A DNA stretch of 35,433 nt from an uncultured Selenomonadales bacterium. Its GTDB lineage: Bacteria > Bacillota > Negativicutes > Selenomonadales > Selenomonadaceae. The notes beneath the pieces are model-generated. The model had not been told where the DNA came from. It did no database searches and saw only the letters and a list, made by a program, of their open reading frames with translations. The stretch covers positions 1 through 35,433 of the forward strand of contig CAMUZU010000023.1 of the NCBI GenBank assembly GCA_947165295.1. Reading direction: 5' to 3'. Position numbers and translations under genes: made by a program. Below are positions 6,991-14,860 of this stretch, piece after piece; position 1 is the first letter of the stretch, and each line of letters opens with the position of its first letter.

Positions 6991-8244
6991 ATGGTCGACC
7001 GAAATTTGTTCCTGCATGACTTGGCGGTTGTCGCGATTCTCAAGAACGAGGCGCCTTACCTGAAAGAGTGGATTGATTATCATCTGCTCGCGGGCGTTGA
7101 CCACTTTTACCTGTACGACAACGAAAGCCCCGACAATCAGCGTGAAGTCGCCGCGCCTTACGTCAAAGCCGGTCTTGTTGATTATATCAACGCACCCGGC
7201 AAAGTCATGCAATGCGCTGCTTACAATGACGCCATCAAGCGATTCAAGTTTCACTGCCGCTACATGGCGTTCATTGACGGCGACGAATTCATCTTTCCTC
7301 GAACGGGGGGGGGTATTGTCAAAACCGTCGATGAAATTTTTTCGCACGACAAACACGCGGCGGGTCTTGCGATTAACTGGCAATGTTTCGGCTCCAACGG
7401 CCACGAAAATGCCGATTACTCAAAAGGCGTGCTCGAACGTTTCACCCGTCGTGCGCCTTCCGATTGGAAGATAAACGAGCAAGGAGGCAATGCTCTAGTA
7501 AAAAGCATTTCAAATCCTCGGAAGATAAATTTCATGGGCAGTCCTCATGTCTCATTCTACTTTATGGATGCTCATTTGCTTAACGAAACTTCTTCCGTCA
7601 TAGGACAAACAGGTTATAATTTCAACGGATCTGTCGACAAAATCGCTGTCAATCATTACCACACAAAATCTCGCGAAGAACACAAAGCAAAGACAAATCG
7701 CGGCAGAGCAGATGTTTTGACGAAAAAAAGTTTGACGGAATTTGAAGTTTATGACCGCAACGAAGTTTTCGACGACGGGATTTTACGTTACCGCGACGAA
7801 CGGGCAAAAACTTTCACACCGCCCGACAAAGCCCGCGTCGCCGAAAGATTGTTGAACGCGCTGATAAAAAATTTGTCGCCGACACTGCTTCCGACCACGC
7901 CGCCGAATTTTTACGCGGGAAAAATGGAAACGTTTTTGACGTGCCGCGAAGTCGCCGCACTGCTGAAGACAAAACTTGTCGAAGACACGGTTGCAAAATT
8001 TTTCGAGGAAGCCGCGCTCAGAGCAATTTTGTATTCAATCAACGGAATGTCTTTCGCGGACGCACGGCTTTTCCTGCGCGAGTTGCCGAAACTTTTGGCG
8101 TTGCCGTATCCCGCCGCCAAAGAAATTCGCGCCGCCGCATTGCAAATCATCCCGCAACTGATGAGCACTTTGCGCTTGAACATCATGTGGTATGATTACG
8201 TCGAAATGGATTATCTCAACGACATTTTGAAACTTGGAGGTTGA
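6991..8244 (+). CDS. GT92/Glyco_tranf_2_4-like glycosyltransferase with a G9 tract
   Basis: The 417-residue protein begins FLHDLAVVAILKNEAPYLKE, followed by WIDYHLLAGVDHFYLYDNES and YMAFIDGDEFIFP. This is the pattern of GT92/Glyco_tranf_2_4 proteins, with DGDE as the metal-binding DxD. A later VNHYHTKSREE is also typical. Members transfer sugars to surface glycans or proteins, and the acceptor here is unknown. A run of nine G (7305-7313) directly follows the catalytic motif. Bases 7483-7700 use codons unlike the rest of the gene (CTA, GTA, CCT, TCT, ATA). The C-terminal 150 residues are helical and unrecognised. It sits 2 bases after argD and 5 before argF. Confidence 0.8.
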   Translation: MVDRNLFLHDLAVVAILKNEAPYLKEWIDYHLLAGVDHFYLYDNESPDNQREVAAPYVKAGLVDYINAPGKVMQCAAYNDAIKRFKFHCRYMAFIDGDEFIFPRTGGGIVKTVDEIFSHDKHAAGLAINWQCFGSNGHENADYSKGVLERFTRRAPSDWKINEQGGNALVKSISNPRKINFMGSPHVSFYFMDAHLLNETSSVIGQTGYNFNGSVDKIAVNHYHTKSREEHKAKTNRGRADVLTKKSLTEFEVYDRNEVFDDGILRYRDERAKTFTPPDKARVAERLLNALIKNLSPTLLPTTPPNFYAGKMETFLTCREVAALLKTKLVEDTVAKFFEEAALRAILYSINGMSFADARLFLRELPKLLALPYPAAKEIRAAALQIIPQLMSTLRLNIMWYDYVEMDYLNDILKLGG

Positions 8245-8249
8245 TAATT

Positions 8250-9179
8250 TTGTTGCAAGGCAAAGACTTACTTTCGATTCACGATTTAAGCACCGACGAA
8301 GTCGCCGAAATTCTGGACTTCGCCGCCGAACTCAAAGCAATGCAAAAAGCGGGCGTCGAACACAAACTGCTTGCGGGCAAGACGCTTGGCATGATTTTTG
8401 AAAAATCGTCGACGCGCACGCGGGTTTCGTTCGAGGTCGGCATCTTTCAACTCGGCGGCACGGGTCTGTTCCTGTCGAGCAAAGATCTGCAACTCGGTCG
8501 CGGCGAACCGATTAAAGACACCGCGAGAGTTTTGTCGCGCTACCTGAACGGCATAATGATTCGCACGTTTGAACAAGCCAAAGTCGAAGAGCTTGCCAAA
8601 TTCGCGTCAATCCCCGTCATCAACGGCTTGACGGACTTGCTTCACCCGTGCCAGGTTTTGACGGACTTGTTGACCATTCGCGAACACAAGGGCAAAAACT
8701 TCCGTGCGTTGAAGATGGCTTACGTCGGCGACGGAAATAACATGACGAATTCTTACCTGTACGGCGCGGCGAAAGTCGGCATGACGCTCAGCGTTGCCAC
8801 GCCCGAAGGTTACAAGCCGAATCAAACCGTCTTCGACAACGCGCTTGCCGACGCGGAAGAAACCGGCGCAAAACTTTCGTGGACGGTTGACCCCGCTGAA
8901 GCCGTCGCGGACGCCGACATTATCGCAACCGACACGTGGGCAAGCATGGGGCAGGAGGCCGAACACGACGCCCGCAAGAAAATTTTCGCGCCGTATCAAG
9001 TCAACAAAAATCTGCTGTCGCACGCGAGCAAAAATGCAATTGTCCTGCATTGCCTGCCCGCATATCGCGGCGAAGAAATCACCGACGACGTCTTCGAGAA
9101 CAACGCGCAAGTCATCTTCGACGAGGCGGAAAATCGTCTGCACACTCAAAAGGCAATCATGGCGTTGACAATGTGCTGA
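8250..9179 (+). CDS. argF: Ornithine carbamoyltransferase
   Basis: The enzyme makes citrulline from ornithine and carbamoyl phosphate in the cytoplasm. The 309-residue length is normal. Motifs seen are SSTRTR (about residues 53-58, carbamoyl-phosphate binding), HPCQ (132-135), DTWASMGQE and HCLPA (267-271, the ornithine-side cysteine loop). TTG at 8250 is chosen over TTG 8241 and 8253 because GGAGG at 8236-8240 is 9 bases upstream and the protein then starts MLQGKDLLS, as in homologues. It is the last gene of the operon. The catabolic enzyme has the same motifs, but argB and argD upstream favour biosynthesis. Confidence 0.93.
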   Translation: MLQGKDLLSIHDLSTDEVAEILDFAAELKAMQKAGVEHKLLAGKTLGMIFEKSSTRTRVSFEVGIFQLGGTGLFLSSKDLQLGRGEPIKDTARVLSRYLNGIMIRTFEQAKVEELAKFASIPVINGLTDLLHPCQVLTDLLTIREHKGKNFRALKMAYVGDGNNMTNSYLYGAAKVGMTLSVATPEGYKPNQTVFDNALADAEETGAKLSWTVDPAEAVADADIIATDTWASMGQEAEHDARKKIFAPYQVNKNLLSHASKNAIVLHCLPAYRGEEITDDVFENNAQVIFDEAENRLHTQKAIMALTMC

Positions 9180-9200
9180 ACGTCTTCGCTAAAAAAATTG

Positions 9201-9230
9201 ACTCCCCGTCATGTGGCGAGGAGTTTTTTG
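9201..9230. terminator. Bidirectional terminator after argF
   Basis: ACTCC..CG (from 9201) pairs with CG..GGAGT (to 9224), followed by TTTTTT on + and preceded by AAAAAAA (9191-9197) that gives a T-tract on minus. It lies between the convergent argF and the secreted repeat protein. Confidence 0.75.
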
Positions 9231-9243
9231 TTTGTGCAAGTGT

Positions 9244-9711
9244 TTAACGTCTGCGCGTCGGTGGAGGCGGCGGCAAACCCGGACGTGCGGGCTGCGGCAC
9301 ACCGTAACCCGGACGAGGCGGCGGCGGCATTCCGTAACCCGGACGTGGCGCGGGCGGCACGTAAACCGGCGGCGGCGGCATTTGACGCTGACGACGTTCA
9401 CGCTCATAACGTTCCCGTTCACGCTCATAACGTTCGCGCTCACGTTGACGGCGTTCCCAATCACGTTCGCGGTCACGCTCATAACGTTCGCGGTCACGCT
9501 CATAACGGTCACGTTCGCGCTCATAACGTTTGCGTTCGCGGCGCTCTCTGTCGCTCTCACGACCCAAAATGACTTCGTCGCGGAAATCAGCCCAATGCCC
9601 GACTTCCTGCGACTCAACGGCCTGAACGTTCAAATCGTCGACCGTCGAGGCTTCCGCTTGCGAGCCGACAAGCAACAAACTTGCGGCGGCGGCGACAAAA
9701 AATTTCTTCAC
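9244..9711 (-). CDS. Secreted Arg/Glu/Tyr-repeat protein with Pro-rich tail
   Basis: The 155-residue product begins MKKFFVAAAASLLLVGSQAE, a signal peptide cut near AEA. GTG at 9711 is used because AAAGGAG lies about 10 bases upstream, whereas the GTG at 9720 is too close to it. After a short linker the middle (about residues 50-105) is built of 7-residue units of the type YERERER/YERDRER, which would form a single highly charged helix. The last 45 residues are Pro/Gly-rich (PPPPRPGYG repeats). Function is unknown, and the composition suggests a structural or envelope-associated protein. The repeats are also near-repeats in DNA. Confidence 0.65.
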   Translation of the reverse strand: MKKFFVAAAASLLLVGSQAEASTVDDLNVQAVESQEVGHWADFRDEVILGRESDRERRERKRYERERDRYERDRERYERDRERDWERRQRERERYERERERYERERRQRQMPPPPVYVPPAPRPGYGMPPPPRPGYGVPQPARPGLPPPPPTRRR

Positions 9712-9798
9712 GGGTATCACGCTCCTTTCGAGATGTTTTGCAAGCTAATTTGACGCGCATAAAAAATTTCCTGCGTTCAACACCAACCGCAACGAAGA

Positions 9799-9902
9799 CC
9801 CGGCCGTCATGGATGACGGCCGCGCCGCTTGCGCGTGATACAGGATGTATCACAGCAAGCGCAGTTTCTTTGGTTACTTTCTTTGCTGCCAAAGAAAGTA
9901 AC
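9799..9902 (+). repeat. Dispersed three-hairpin element, copy A
   Basis: The order is palindrome CGGCCGTCATGGATGACGGC with CG (9801-9822), then a variable stem (GCTTGC 9827-9832, GTGATAC 9835-9841, GTATCAC 9847-9853, GCAAGC 9855-9860), then a 13-bp stem GTTACTTTCTTTG (9873-9885) with loop CTGC and CAAAGAAAGTAAC (9890-9902). The same order recurs at 22608, 31791 and, inverted, 33175. It lies just past the stop codon of the ClC gene. Confidence 0.85.
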
Positions 9903-9909
9903 AAACCCG

Positions 9910-11259
9910 TCAACGTTTCGACTGCGACCGTTCCAACAACGCGGAAAAAATCGGTTCGCCGCCGCACAAGTCCGCGACGATAAACGCCGTGCCCGCAATG
10001 ATTATCAGCCAGAACAGGTGCGCGAATTGTCCCGTCAGCTCAAGAATCAAAACCGCGCCCGTGACGGGTGACTTGACGACCGCCGCGAAAAACGCCGTCA
10101 TGCCGAAGATGATAAACAGCGTCGTCCAGTCCGCCGTAAAAATGTCCAGCGCGTTGCCGACGCGTGCGAAAATGTTGCCAATCAGCGCGCCGATAACCAG
10201 CACGGGCAGGAACAATCCGCCGGGTGCGTTCGTCCCGAAACAAATCAGCGTGAACAAAATTTTTCCGACGATCAGAATCGCAAGCAGGCTCAACGTCAAA
10301 TGCGACACCAAAATTTCGTCGACCAGCACGTTGCCGCAACCCAAGACCTGCGGAAGCTCCACGCCCAGCGGCACAATCAGCAGGAACGGTATCAAAAATC
10401 TGCGCGTGCCGAAAAGTTTCAGCCCGTCGAAGGCGTCCTGCGCGAAAATCAACGCTTGCATGAACAGTGCGCCCGTGACTCCGCAGACGACGCCGAACAA
10501 CATAAACAACGCGACGAACTTCAGCGGCGCGGCGAACATGACGTGCGCCATTTCGTCCGTCGGCAACGTCGCAACCGTCGGGATGTTCAAAGGTGTACGC
10601 GTGATTGTCTCGAAGACCGGCCGCACGCCGAAGACGATTTTCACGACGAATGACGCGGTGACCGCCGCAGTGACCGCCGAAATCAACAGTTCAGGCGAGA
10701 ACTTTTTGCGCAGTTCTTCAATGCAGAAAATCACGCCCGCCAACGGTGCGTTGAAAATCGCCGCAAGACCCGCGCCCGCGCCCGCAGTTAACAGGAAGTC
10801 GCCTTCAACGGATTGATGTCGGGGACTGTCGCCGTAAAATTTTTTCGTGAAGAAGTTGCCGACCGCCGCGCCGAATTGCACGCTGACTCCCGCACGACCG
10901 AGCGACATGCCCGCGCCGATTGTCATGACCGTCGCGAAGAACTTCACCGCAAGCAAACGAAGCGGCCTGAACATTTCGGAACGCTCCTGCAAGATGCCTT
11001 TGACTTGCGGGACGCCGCTGCCTTTGACTTGCGAATCGAACTTGACCGCCCGCGACAAAATCACCGCGAACAAAATCATCACGCCGCACGCCAATAAAAA
11101 TTTCCCGACGCTGTCGACTTGCGCGAAGATTATCGGACGCCAAATGTCCGCCGTGTCAAGCAAGAATCGAAGTGCCGCGACGACCACGCCCGTCACCGCG
11201 CCGACTAAAATTCCTTCGCCGAACAAACGCACGCGCAGGAGTCGCCTCTTCGTCAGCAA
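9910..11259 (-). CDS. ClC family chloride channel/transporter lacking the gating glutamate
   Basis: The 449-residue, multi-membrane-spanning protein has the ClC signatures KGSGVPQVKG (selectivity serine), a GRxGxxVQ motif, an inner-side CIEELRKKF (the internal proton-path glutamate) and APGGLFLP. In this copy the second motif reads GRAGVSVQ (alanine at about residue 123; codons GGT CGT GCG GGA), where ClC transporters normally have GREGP. The external gating glutamate is therefore replaced, predicting an open or uncoupled anion pathway. TTG 11259 is preferred because GGAGG is 8 bases upstream; a longer N-terminus would cover the promoter. TATAAT lies at 11284-11279 on the minus strand. Confidence 0.88.
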   Translation of the reverse strand: MLTKRRLLRVRLFGEGILVGAVTGVVVAALRFLLDTADIWRPIIFAQVDSVGKFLLACGVMILFAVILSRAVKFDSQVKGSGVPQVKGILQERSEMFRPLRLLAVKFFATVMTIGAGMSLGRAGVSVQFGAAVGNFFTKKFYGDSPRHQSVEGDFLLTAGAGAGLAAIFNAPLAGVIFCIEELRKKFSPELLISAVTAAVTASFVVKIVFGVRPVFETITRTPLNIPTVATLPTDEMAHVMFAAPLKFVALFMLFGVVCGVTGALFMQALIFAQDAFDGLKLFGTRRFLIPFLLIVPLGVELPQVLGCGNVLVDEILVSHLTLSLLAILIVGKILFTLICFGTNAPGGLFLPVLVIGALIGNIFARVGNALDIFTADWTTLFIIFGMTAFFAAVVKSPVTGAVLILELTGQFAHLFWLIIIAGTAFIVADLCGGEPIFSALLERSQSKR

Positions 11260-11312
11260 CGAACTCACCTCCGCGAACATTATACGTCGCGGAAAAGTTT
11301 TTGCCACGCGCC

Positions 11313-11341
11313 TTGACAAAAATTTTTCCGACAAATAAAAT
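11313..11341 (+). promoter_or_regulatory. Strong sigma-A promoter for the YbjN gene
   Basis: TTGACA (11313-11318), a 17-base spacer and TAAAAT (11336-11341), about 27 bases before the ATG at 11369. It is divergent from the ClC gene, whose probable TATAAT lies at 11279-11284 on the other strand. Confidence 0.75.
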
Positions 11342-11368
11342 CGTCGCGACGGAAGGAGAGCGATTTTT

Positions 11369-11869
11369 ATGGACGAAGCTTTGGAAAAAACCACCGACAC
11401 GACCGCTTTGATTCGTGCGGCCGTCGAAGATTTCTTCGCACGCGACAACGTGAAGTATCAGCCGTTCAACGAACGCGACGTTGCCAAGGCGACTTACTCC
11501 ATCGATACCAGATTTCGGCACGTCGACGTTTTCTTCAACGCGTACAAGGACAAGCTCATCCTGCATTTGATTTTGCCGTTGAGTGCCGAAGAGGACGAAC
11601 GCGCCAAAGTCGGCGAATTCATCTTGCGCGCCAATTACGGCTTGAAGGTCGGCGGATTCGATTTCGACTTCAACGACGGCGAAATTTCTTACCGCACGTC
11701 AATTTACTGCGGCGACGAAGAATTTTCTGCCCCGACGTATGAACAGATCGATTTCGCGCTGGTTATCGGTTTGATTATGATTGAGAAATACGGCAACGCG
11801 CTGGTCAAAGTCATGTTCGGCGTGCTTGAGCCCGACGACGCGATTGAGTCCGTCGAAGGCGACGACTAA
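11369..11869 (+). CDS. YbjN domain-containing protein
   Basis: The 166-residue acidic, soluble protein has an alpha/beta arrangement with DTRFRHVDVFFNAYKDKLIL, NYGLKVGGFDFDFNDGEISY and a C-terminal AIESVEGDD tail. The order resembles the YbjN fold, related to type III secretion chaperones (an N-terminal helix, then a sheet seen as short alternating strands). The precise role is unknown in most species. The ATG follows GGAGAG. It is a single-gene unit with its own promoter and terminator, divergent from the ClC gene. Confidence 0.6.
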   Translation: MDEALEKTTDTTALIRAAVEDFFARDNVKYQPFNERDVAKATYSIDTRFRHVDVFFNAYKDKLILHLILPLSAEEDERAKVGEFILRANYGLKVGGFDFDFNDGEISYRTSIYCGDEEFSAPTYEQIDFALVIGLIMIEKYGNALVKVMFGVLEPDDAIESVEGDD

Positions 11870-11890
11870 CTGCAACTTTCGCAAACAAAA

Positions 11891-11927
11891 ATCCCCCGAC
11901 ATTAATTGATGTCGAGGGATTTTTTTG
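11891..11927. terminator. Bidirectional terminator between ybjN-like gene and purD
   Basis: ATCCCCCGACAT (11891-11902) pairs with ATGTCGAGGGAT (11909-11920; one C/A mismatch) and is followed by TTTTTTT. An A-run upstream (11886-11891) serves purD on the other strand. Confidence 0.8.
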
Positions 11928-11940
11928 TTGTCCGCGTGAA

Positions 11941-13200
11941 TCAGTTCAAAGCTCGTGCGGCAATGTCGCGGCGAAAATGCATGTCGGCGAAGTGAATCAC
12001 GTCCACGCAACGATACGCCTTGTCGACGGCTTCGCGCAGATTTTGAGCCGTGACCGTGACGCCCAAAACTCGCCCGCCGCTTGTGACAAGTTCGCCGTTG
12101 GCAAGTTTCGTGCCCGCGTGGAAAATCAGCGCGCCGAGACTTTTTGCCTTCGTGACGCCGTCAATCGGCAAGTTCTTTCGATACGACTTCGGGTAACCGC
12201 CGCTTGCCAAAATGACGCAAACCGCGCTTTGTTCGCTCCACGAAAGTTTTTTCGCGTTCAACGTGCCTGTCGCGCAGGCGTCCATCAAGTCAAGCAAATC
12301 GCTTTCCAAAAGCGGCAGGACAACTTGAGTTTCGGGGTCGCCGAATCTGCAGTTGAATTCGACGACTTTCGGTTGACCGTCGCGAATCATCAAGCCCGCG
12401 TACAGGCAACCGCGATAAGTGACGCCTTCGGCTTTGAGCGCGGCAATCGTCGGGCGAAGAATTTTTTCCGTGACCAGTGCGGCAACTTTTTCGTCGACAA
12501 TCGGTGCGGGCGCGTAAGCTCCCATGCCGCCGGTGTTAAGACCTTTGTCGCCGTCGAGGGCGCGTTTGTGATCTTGCGCGGCTTTGAGCGGCAGAATCGT
12601 TTCGCCGTCCGTCAACGCAAGCACGGAGGCTTCTTCGCCGTCCATGAATTCTTCAACGACGATGCGACTGCCCGCCGTGCCGAAAGTTTTCATCTCGTCG
12701 ACGGCCGACAACGCTTCGTCCAAAGTTTGCGCGACGATAACGCCTTTGCCCGCGGCAAGTCCGTCAGCTTTGACGACAACGGGCGCGCCTTTCGTGCGGA
12801 TGTAATTTTTCGCGGCGTCGATGTCGTCGAAAACTTCAAAGTCGGCGGTCGGGATGTTGTACTTCTTCATGAGGCGTTTGGCGAAAATTTTCGAGCCTTC
12901 AATCCGGGCGGCGTCCTTCGTGCAACCGAAAGCTTTAATGCCCGCGACGTTGAGCGCGTCGACAAGCCCGTTGACCAGCGGGGCTTCGGGGCCGACGACA
13001 ACCAAGTCAATCGCGTGCGCTTTGGCGAAGTCAACCACCGCCGCGTTGTCGTCGATTGAAATGTTCGCGACGCATTCGGCGAAGTTCGCGATACCGGGGC
13101 TGCCGGGAATTGCAAACATTTTCGTCAGGCGCGGGCTTTGCGAAAGTTTCCAAGCAAGCGCGTGTTCGCGACCGCCGCCGCCGATTAGCAAAACATTCAT
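11941..13200 (-). CDS. purD: Phosphoribosylamine-glycine ligase (GAR synthetase)
   Basis: This purine pathway enzyme joins glycine to 5-phosphoribosylamine with ATP. The 419-residue protein starts [20 protein letters not shown], the PurD signature. ATP-grasp elements follow ([16 protein letters not shown], about residues 139-154; [34 protein letters not shown]). The ATG at 13200 has GGAGG upstream. It lies 15 bases after greA, as the last gene of an MBL hydrolase-greA-purD unit. No other pur gene is in the window. Confidence 0.95.
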   Translation of the reverse strand: MNVLLIGGGGREHALAWKLSQSPRLTKMFAIPGSPGIANFAECVANISIDDNAAVVDFAKAHAIDLVVVGPEAPLVNGLVDALNVAGIKAFGCTKDAARIEGSKIFAKRLMKKYNIPTADFEVFDDIDAAKNYIRTKGAPVVVKADGLAAGKGVIVAQTLDEALSAVDEMKTFGTAGSRIVVEEFMDGEEASVLALTDGETILPLKAAQDHKRALDGDKGLNTGGMGAYAPAPIVDEKVAALVTEKILRPTIAALKAEGVTYRGCLYAGLMIRDGQPKVVEFNCRFGDPETQVVLPLLESDLLDLMDACATGTLNAKKLSWSEQSAVCVILASGGYPKSYRKNLPIDGVTKAKSLGALIFHAGTKLANGELVTSGGRVLGVTVTAQNLREAVDKAYRCVDVIHFADMHFRRDIAARALN

Positions 13201-13215
13201 GAGCGTTCCTCCGCG

Positions 13216-13686
13216 TCACTTAATCTCCAAAATCTCAAAGTCAAAGATGCCTGCGGGCGCATGAACTTGCACGGTTTGCCCTGCGGTCTTGCCGATAATC
13301 GCGGCGCCGACGGGCGACTCGTCCGAAATTTTGTTGTCTTCGGGGTCAGCTTCGGTCGAGCCGACAATCATGTACGTTTCAGTCGTGTTAAGTTCAACGT
13401 CGCGCACGGTGACGGTGCTACCGATTGCAACTTTGTCCGTGCTTGTCGTCGAGTGGATAATTTCGCTGTTGCGCAGTTTGGCTTCCAGTTCGATGATTTC
13501 GGATTCGAGGCGCGCCTGTTCGTTTTTGGCGTCGTCGTATTCGGAGTTCTCGCTCAAGTCACCGAGTGCAATGGCGGCCTTCAAGCGTTCGGAAATTTCA
13601 ATGCGGCGCACGCTCTTAAGCAGGTCGAGCTTTTCGACAAGCTTGTCGTAGCCGTCCTGCGTGAGCATGATTTTCTTTTCAGCCAT
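13216..13686 (-). CDS. greA: Transcription elongation factor GreA
   Basis: The 156-residue protein has the GreA architecture: an N-terminal coiled coil with the acidic tip (ALGDLSENSEYDDAKNEQAR, about residues 39-60, carrying D and E residues that stimulate RNA polymerase cleavage), then a C-terminal FKBP-like domain (VGSTEADPEDNKISDESPVG, about 108-127). It rescues backtracked RNA polymerase. The ATG follows AAGGAG, 26 bases after the MBL hydrolase gene. Confidence 0.95.
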   Translation of the reverse strand: MAEKKIMLTQDGYDKLVEKLDLLKSVRRIEISERLKAAIALGDLSENSEYDDAKNEQARLESEIIELEAKLRNSEIIHSTTSTDKVAIGSTVTVRDVELNTTETYMIVGSTEADPEDNKISDESPVGAAIIGKTAGQTVQVHAPAGIFDFEILEIK

Positions 13687-13712
13687 GAATCAAGTCTCCT
13701 TGAAAGTTTCGG

Positions 13713-14420
13713 TCAGATGATTAACTGTTCGCCGGGCGTGACGGGTGCCCACGTCGGCACGTCTTTGGACAGCTTGACGAACGCGGGCGACGGCTCCCAC
13801 AGCGGATAATCGACGCGGTGCATTGCGACGAAATTTTTGATGTTGACGCGCTGAACGAATTCGATTGCGCCCATTTCTTCCGACACGCCGAGCCGCCCGT
13901 CAATCGGGAAAAACGCCACGTCCGCTTCAAGACCATCCATGCGTTTGAGTTGACGCTTGAAGATTTTTTCGGCCAGCTCCAAATTCTCGCGGGTGTCGTC
14001 CGTCCAATGCCACCAGTTGAAGTCGCCCGCGTGGAAAATCTTTTTGCCCGACGGAAATTCAATCAGGAACGAAATGCCCACGTCCGTCGAGTCGAAGGTC
14101 GTCACCTTGAGCACGTCGTCCGTCCATTGGCTGTAGCGTTTGATGTACGTGATTTTGTTCGACGGGAAGACTTTGACGCGCTTGGTGTGCTTGATATCGC
14201 TGGAAAAGATGTAGCGCGTGACCTTCGGCGCATAAGCCCGGATGTGCGTGCCGAAGTGATCGAAGTGCGCGTGCGTGACGAAGACGTAAAAGTTGTCGTA
14301 GTCGTCGCGGTCGTAAGCGGCGTCGGCGGCGCCCGACGGGTCGTCGTAGTCGTCAATCACGAGCAGAATGTTTTCGTCGCGAATCATGAATCCGCTGTTG
14401 AGCAAGTAAGTAATTTCCAT
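13713..14420 (-). CDS. MBL-fold metallohydrolase
   Basis: The 235-residue protein contains THAHFDHFGTH near residues 53-63 (HxHxDH zinc motif) and later IFHAGDFNWWHW and AMHRVDYPLW, consistent with the metallo-beta-lactamase fold of the UlaG-like type. The substrate is unknown. ATG 14420 has AGAGAGGAC just upstream, and starts further out give a basic, unlikely N-terminus. It is the first gene of a unit with greA and purD. Confidence 0.8.
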   Translation of the reverse strand: MEITYLLNSGFMIRDENILLVIDDYDDPSGAADAAYDRDDYDNFYVFVTHAHFDHFGTHIRAYAPKVTRYIFSSDIKHTKRVKVFPSNKITYIKRYSQWTDDVLKVTTFDSTDVGISFLIEFPSGKKIFHAGDFNWWHWTDDTRENLELAEKIFKRQLKRMDGLEADVAFFPIDGRLGVSEEMGAIEFVQRVNIKNFVAMHRVDYPLWEPSPAFVKLSKDVPTWAPVTPGEQLII

Positions 14421-14620
14421 AAAAATTTGTCCTCTCTCGGCCGATGTTGATTTTTTGTGCGAGGGCGGCCGTACCCCGATTGTTGCAGTCGCGTAAAAGT
14501 TTGGTAATCGCCTCCTTGCGGATAATTTATATGTGTCGTCGTTGCGGCTAATTGGTGCGTTGCTTGATTGAATTTGAACTGCCTTGCCGCGTTGACGATA
14601 AAATTTCAATCGTTGCGCTT
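14421..14620 (-). promoter_or_regulatory. Leader/promoter region of the MBL-greA-purD unit; orphan ribosome binding site
   Basis: The gap between the MBL gene and yitT is 425 bases. The half nearest the MBL gene has a TATAAA-like box near 14526-14531 and an AAGGAGG at 14510-14516 (both minus strand). No ATG, GTG or TTG follows the AAGGAGG at a suitable distance, so it looks like the remnant of a lost small gene or leader peptide. The rest of the gap is the tandem repeat array. Confidence 0.3.
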
Positions 14621-14860
14621 GTCGACGTGAAGCGTGACGTTGTCGGCGTTGAATCAATCGCCGTGATTGTCGACGTGAAGCGTGACGTTGCCGACGTCGA
14701 ATCAGTCACCGCGCTTGTCGACTTGAAGCTTAACGTTGTCGCCGTCGAATCAGTCACCGCGCTTGTCGACTTGAAGCTTAACGTTGTCGCCGTTGAGTCA
14801 ATCGCCGTGATTGTCGACGTGAAGCTTAACGTTGCCGGCGTTGAATCAATCGCCGCGCTT
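14621..14860. repeat. Five tandem 48-bp repeats at the 3' end of yitT
   Basis: Units begin with GTCGAC at 14621, 14669, 14717, 14765 and 14813, exactly 48 bases apart, and differ by a few substitutions. The last unit overlaps the final 15 bases of yitT including its stop, and every unit keeps a TGA in the yitT frame. Both strands stay open in one frame over the array (16-residue units beginning VDVK on +, Ser/Thr-rich units on minus), but neither frame has a convincing start or ribosome binding site. No spacers occur, so it is not CRISPR. Confidence 0.85.

Noticed and set aside
11260-11448. 63-residue N-terminal extension of the ClC protein
   Set aside because: It covers the promoters of both divergent genes. 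The TTG at 11259 has a proper ribosome binding site.
14621-14860. CRISPR array
   Set aside because: Units are contiguous with no spacers, and no cas gene is present.
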